A program made the translations under genes and the position numbers. DNA of 15,865 nucleotides, taken from assembly GCA_018398765.1 (NCBI GenBank), contig JAHBMJ010002797.1, positions 1-15,865 of the forward strand, in the 5' to 3' direction. The notes under the pieces were generated by a model, which worked only from the letters and a program-made list of their open reading frames with translations, was not told where the DNA came from and did not search any database. Shown here one piece after another: positions 15,714 to 15,865 of the stretch (position 1 is its first letter; every line of letters starts with the position of its first letter). The DNA is from Chromera velia. Taxonomy: Eukaryota; Sar; Chromeraceae.

Positions 15714-15854
15714 GTCGATCATTCTTCTCGACAAACTGCGCGGTCGGGGGTGCGGGAAGGATTTCATGCCTGACATTGTCGAGATCATCAAAATGGACGC
15801 GGACTCGGACTACGACGGGTTGCTGAAGCCTGACAGGACTGAGCTGACATTCTC
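15714..15854 (+). CDS. Exon: final segment in window (module 9)
   Basis: The acceptor is GTCTGATGCAG. The G completes a codon, then SIILLDKLRGRGCGKDFMPD and IVEIIKMDADSDYDGLLKPD, RTELTFS, leaving TC before GTGAGT. DADSDYDG followed by an acidic or hydrophobic pattern recalls a single calcium-binding loop (D-x-D-x-D-Y-D-G), although no full EF-hand pair is visible. The gene continues beyond the window. Confidence 0.7.
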
Positions 15855-15865
15855 GTGAGTTGAGT

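Larger units (their letters stand above)
36..15854 (+). other. Giant multi-exon gene, modular Cys-containing extracellular-type protein (partial at both ends)
   Basis: About thirty coding stretches on the + strand can be chained. For nearly every junction the nucleotides left over at the donor complete a codon at the next acceptor without a stop. The chain enters in phase 0 at 36 and leaves with two nucleotides of a codon at 15854, so neither the start codon nor the final stop is in the window. The product is a string of modules with CWC/CYC motifs, three LC...CC domains and an acidic linker. It has many N-x-S/T sites and paired cysteines, which suits secretion or surface exposure. No catalytic motif is visible. 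Unsettled junctions are 3787 to 4796, 11003/11020 to 11202, and around 15650. The segment may be two genes, with the second starting near 7213. The family is not recognised. Confidence 0.6.

Overview
The window looks like a piece of an intron-rich eukaryotic nuclear genome. No open frame runs far. Short coding stretches on the + strand each begin after AG (usually TGCAG) and end at GTNNGT, and the gaps between them hold microsatellites and pyrimidine tracts. I joined stretches only where the reading phase at the donor matched the phase at the next acceptor. The result is one very long + strand gene, or two overlapping ones, that enters from the left edge (36) and leaves at the right edge (15854). 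I found no convincing minus-strand gene, RNA gene, transposon or CRISPR array. Dense introns, near-balanced base composition, TGCAG acceptors and huge Cys-rich extracellular-type proteins fit an alveolate protist, perhaps a chromerid alga or a coccidian relative. That is inference only.

Layout. 36-3787: repeated Cys-poor modules of unknown family, each with a C-W-C or C-x-C motif near its end (for example KLCWCGD), plus a Cys-rich exon. 3788-4795: poorly resolved, with one phase-compatible exon at 4281-4377. 4796-8063: a connecting exon, then three tandem copies of a domain with a C-x(3)-GL-x-LC-x(3)-E core and a C-terminal CC pair. 8527-15854: more CWC/CYC modules, interrupted by a Pro-rich and then an acidic linker exon (9870-10769).

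Many module edges fall at phase-1 introns, often splitting a Gly codon (G|GN), and at least seven single exons are symmetric 1-1 exons. This is the classic substrate for exon shuffling and tandem duplication. The intron at 7130-7730 holds a Met-started ORF with a strong hydrophobic segment that can splice in phase to exon 7731. It is either the first exon of a second gene or an internal alternative promoter making a secreted shorter isoform.

Several introns begin with tetranucleotide repeats whose unit is the splice donor itself (GTGA at 1176, GTCG at 4378, GTCA at 14061). The protein is probably secreted or surface-exposed and cysteine-bonded. No enzymatic motif was recognised, and its function is unknown.
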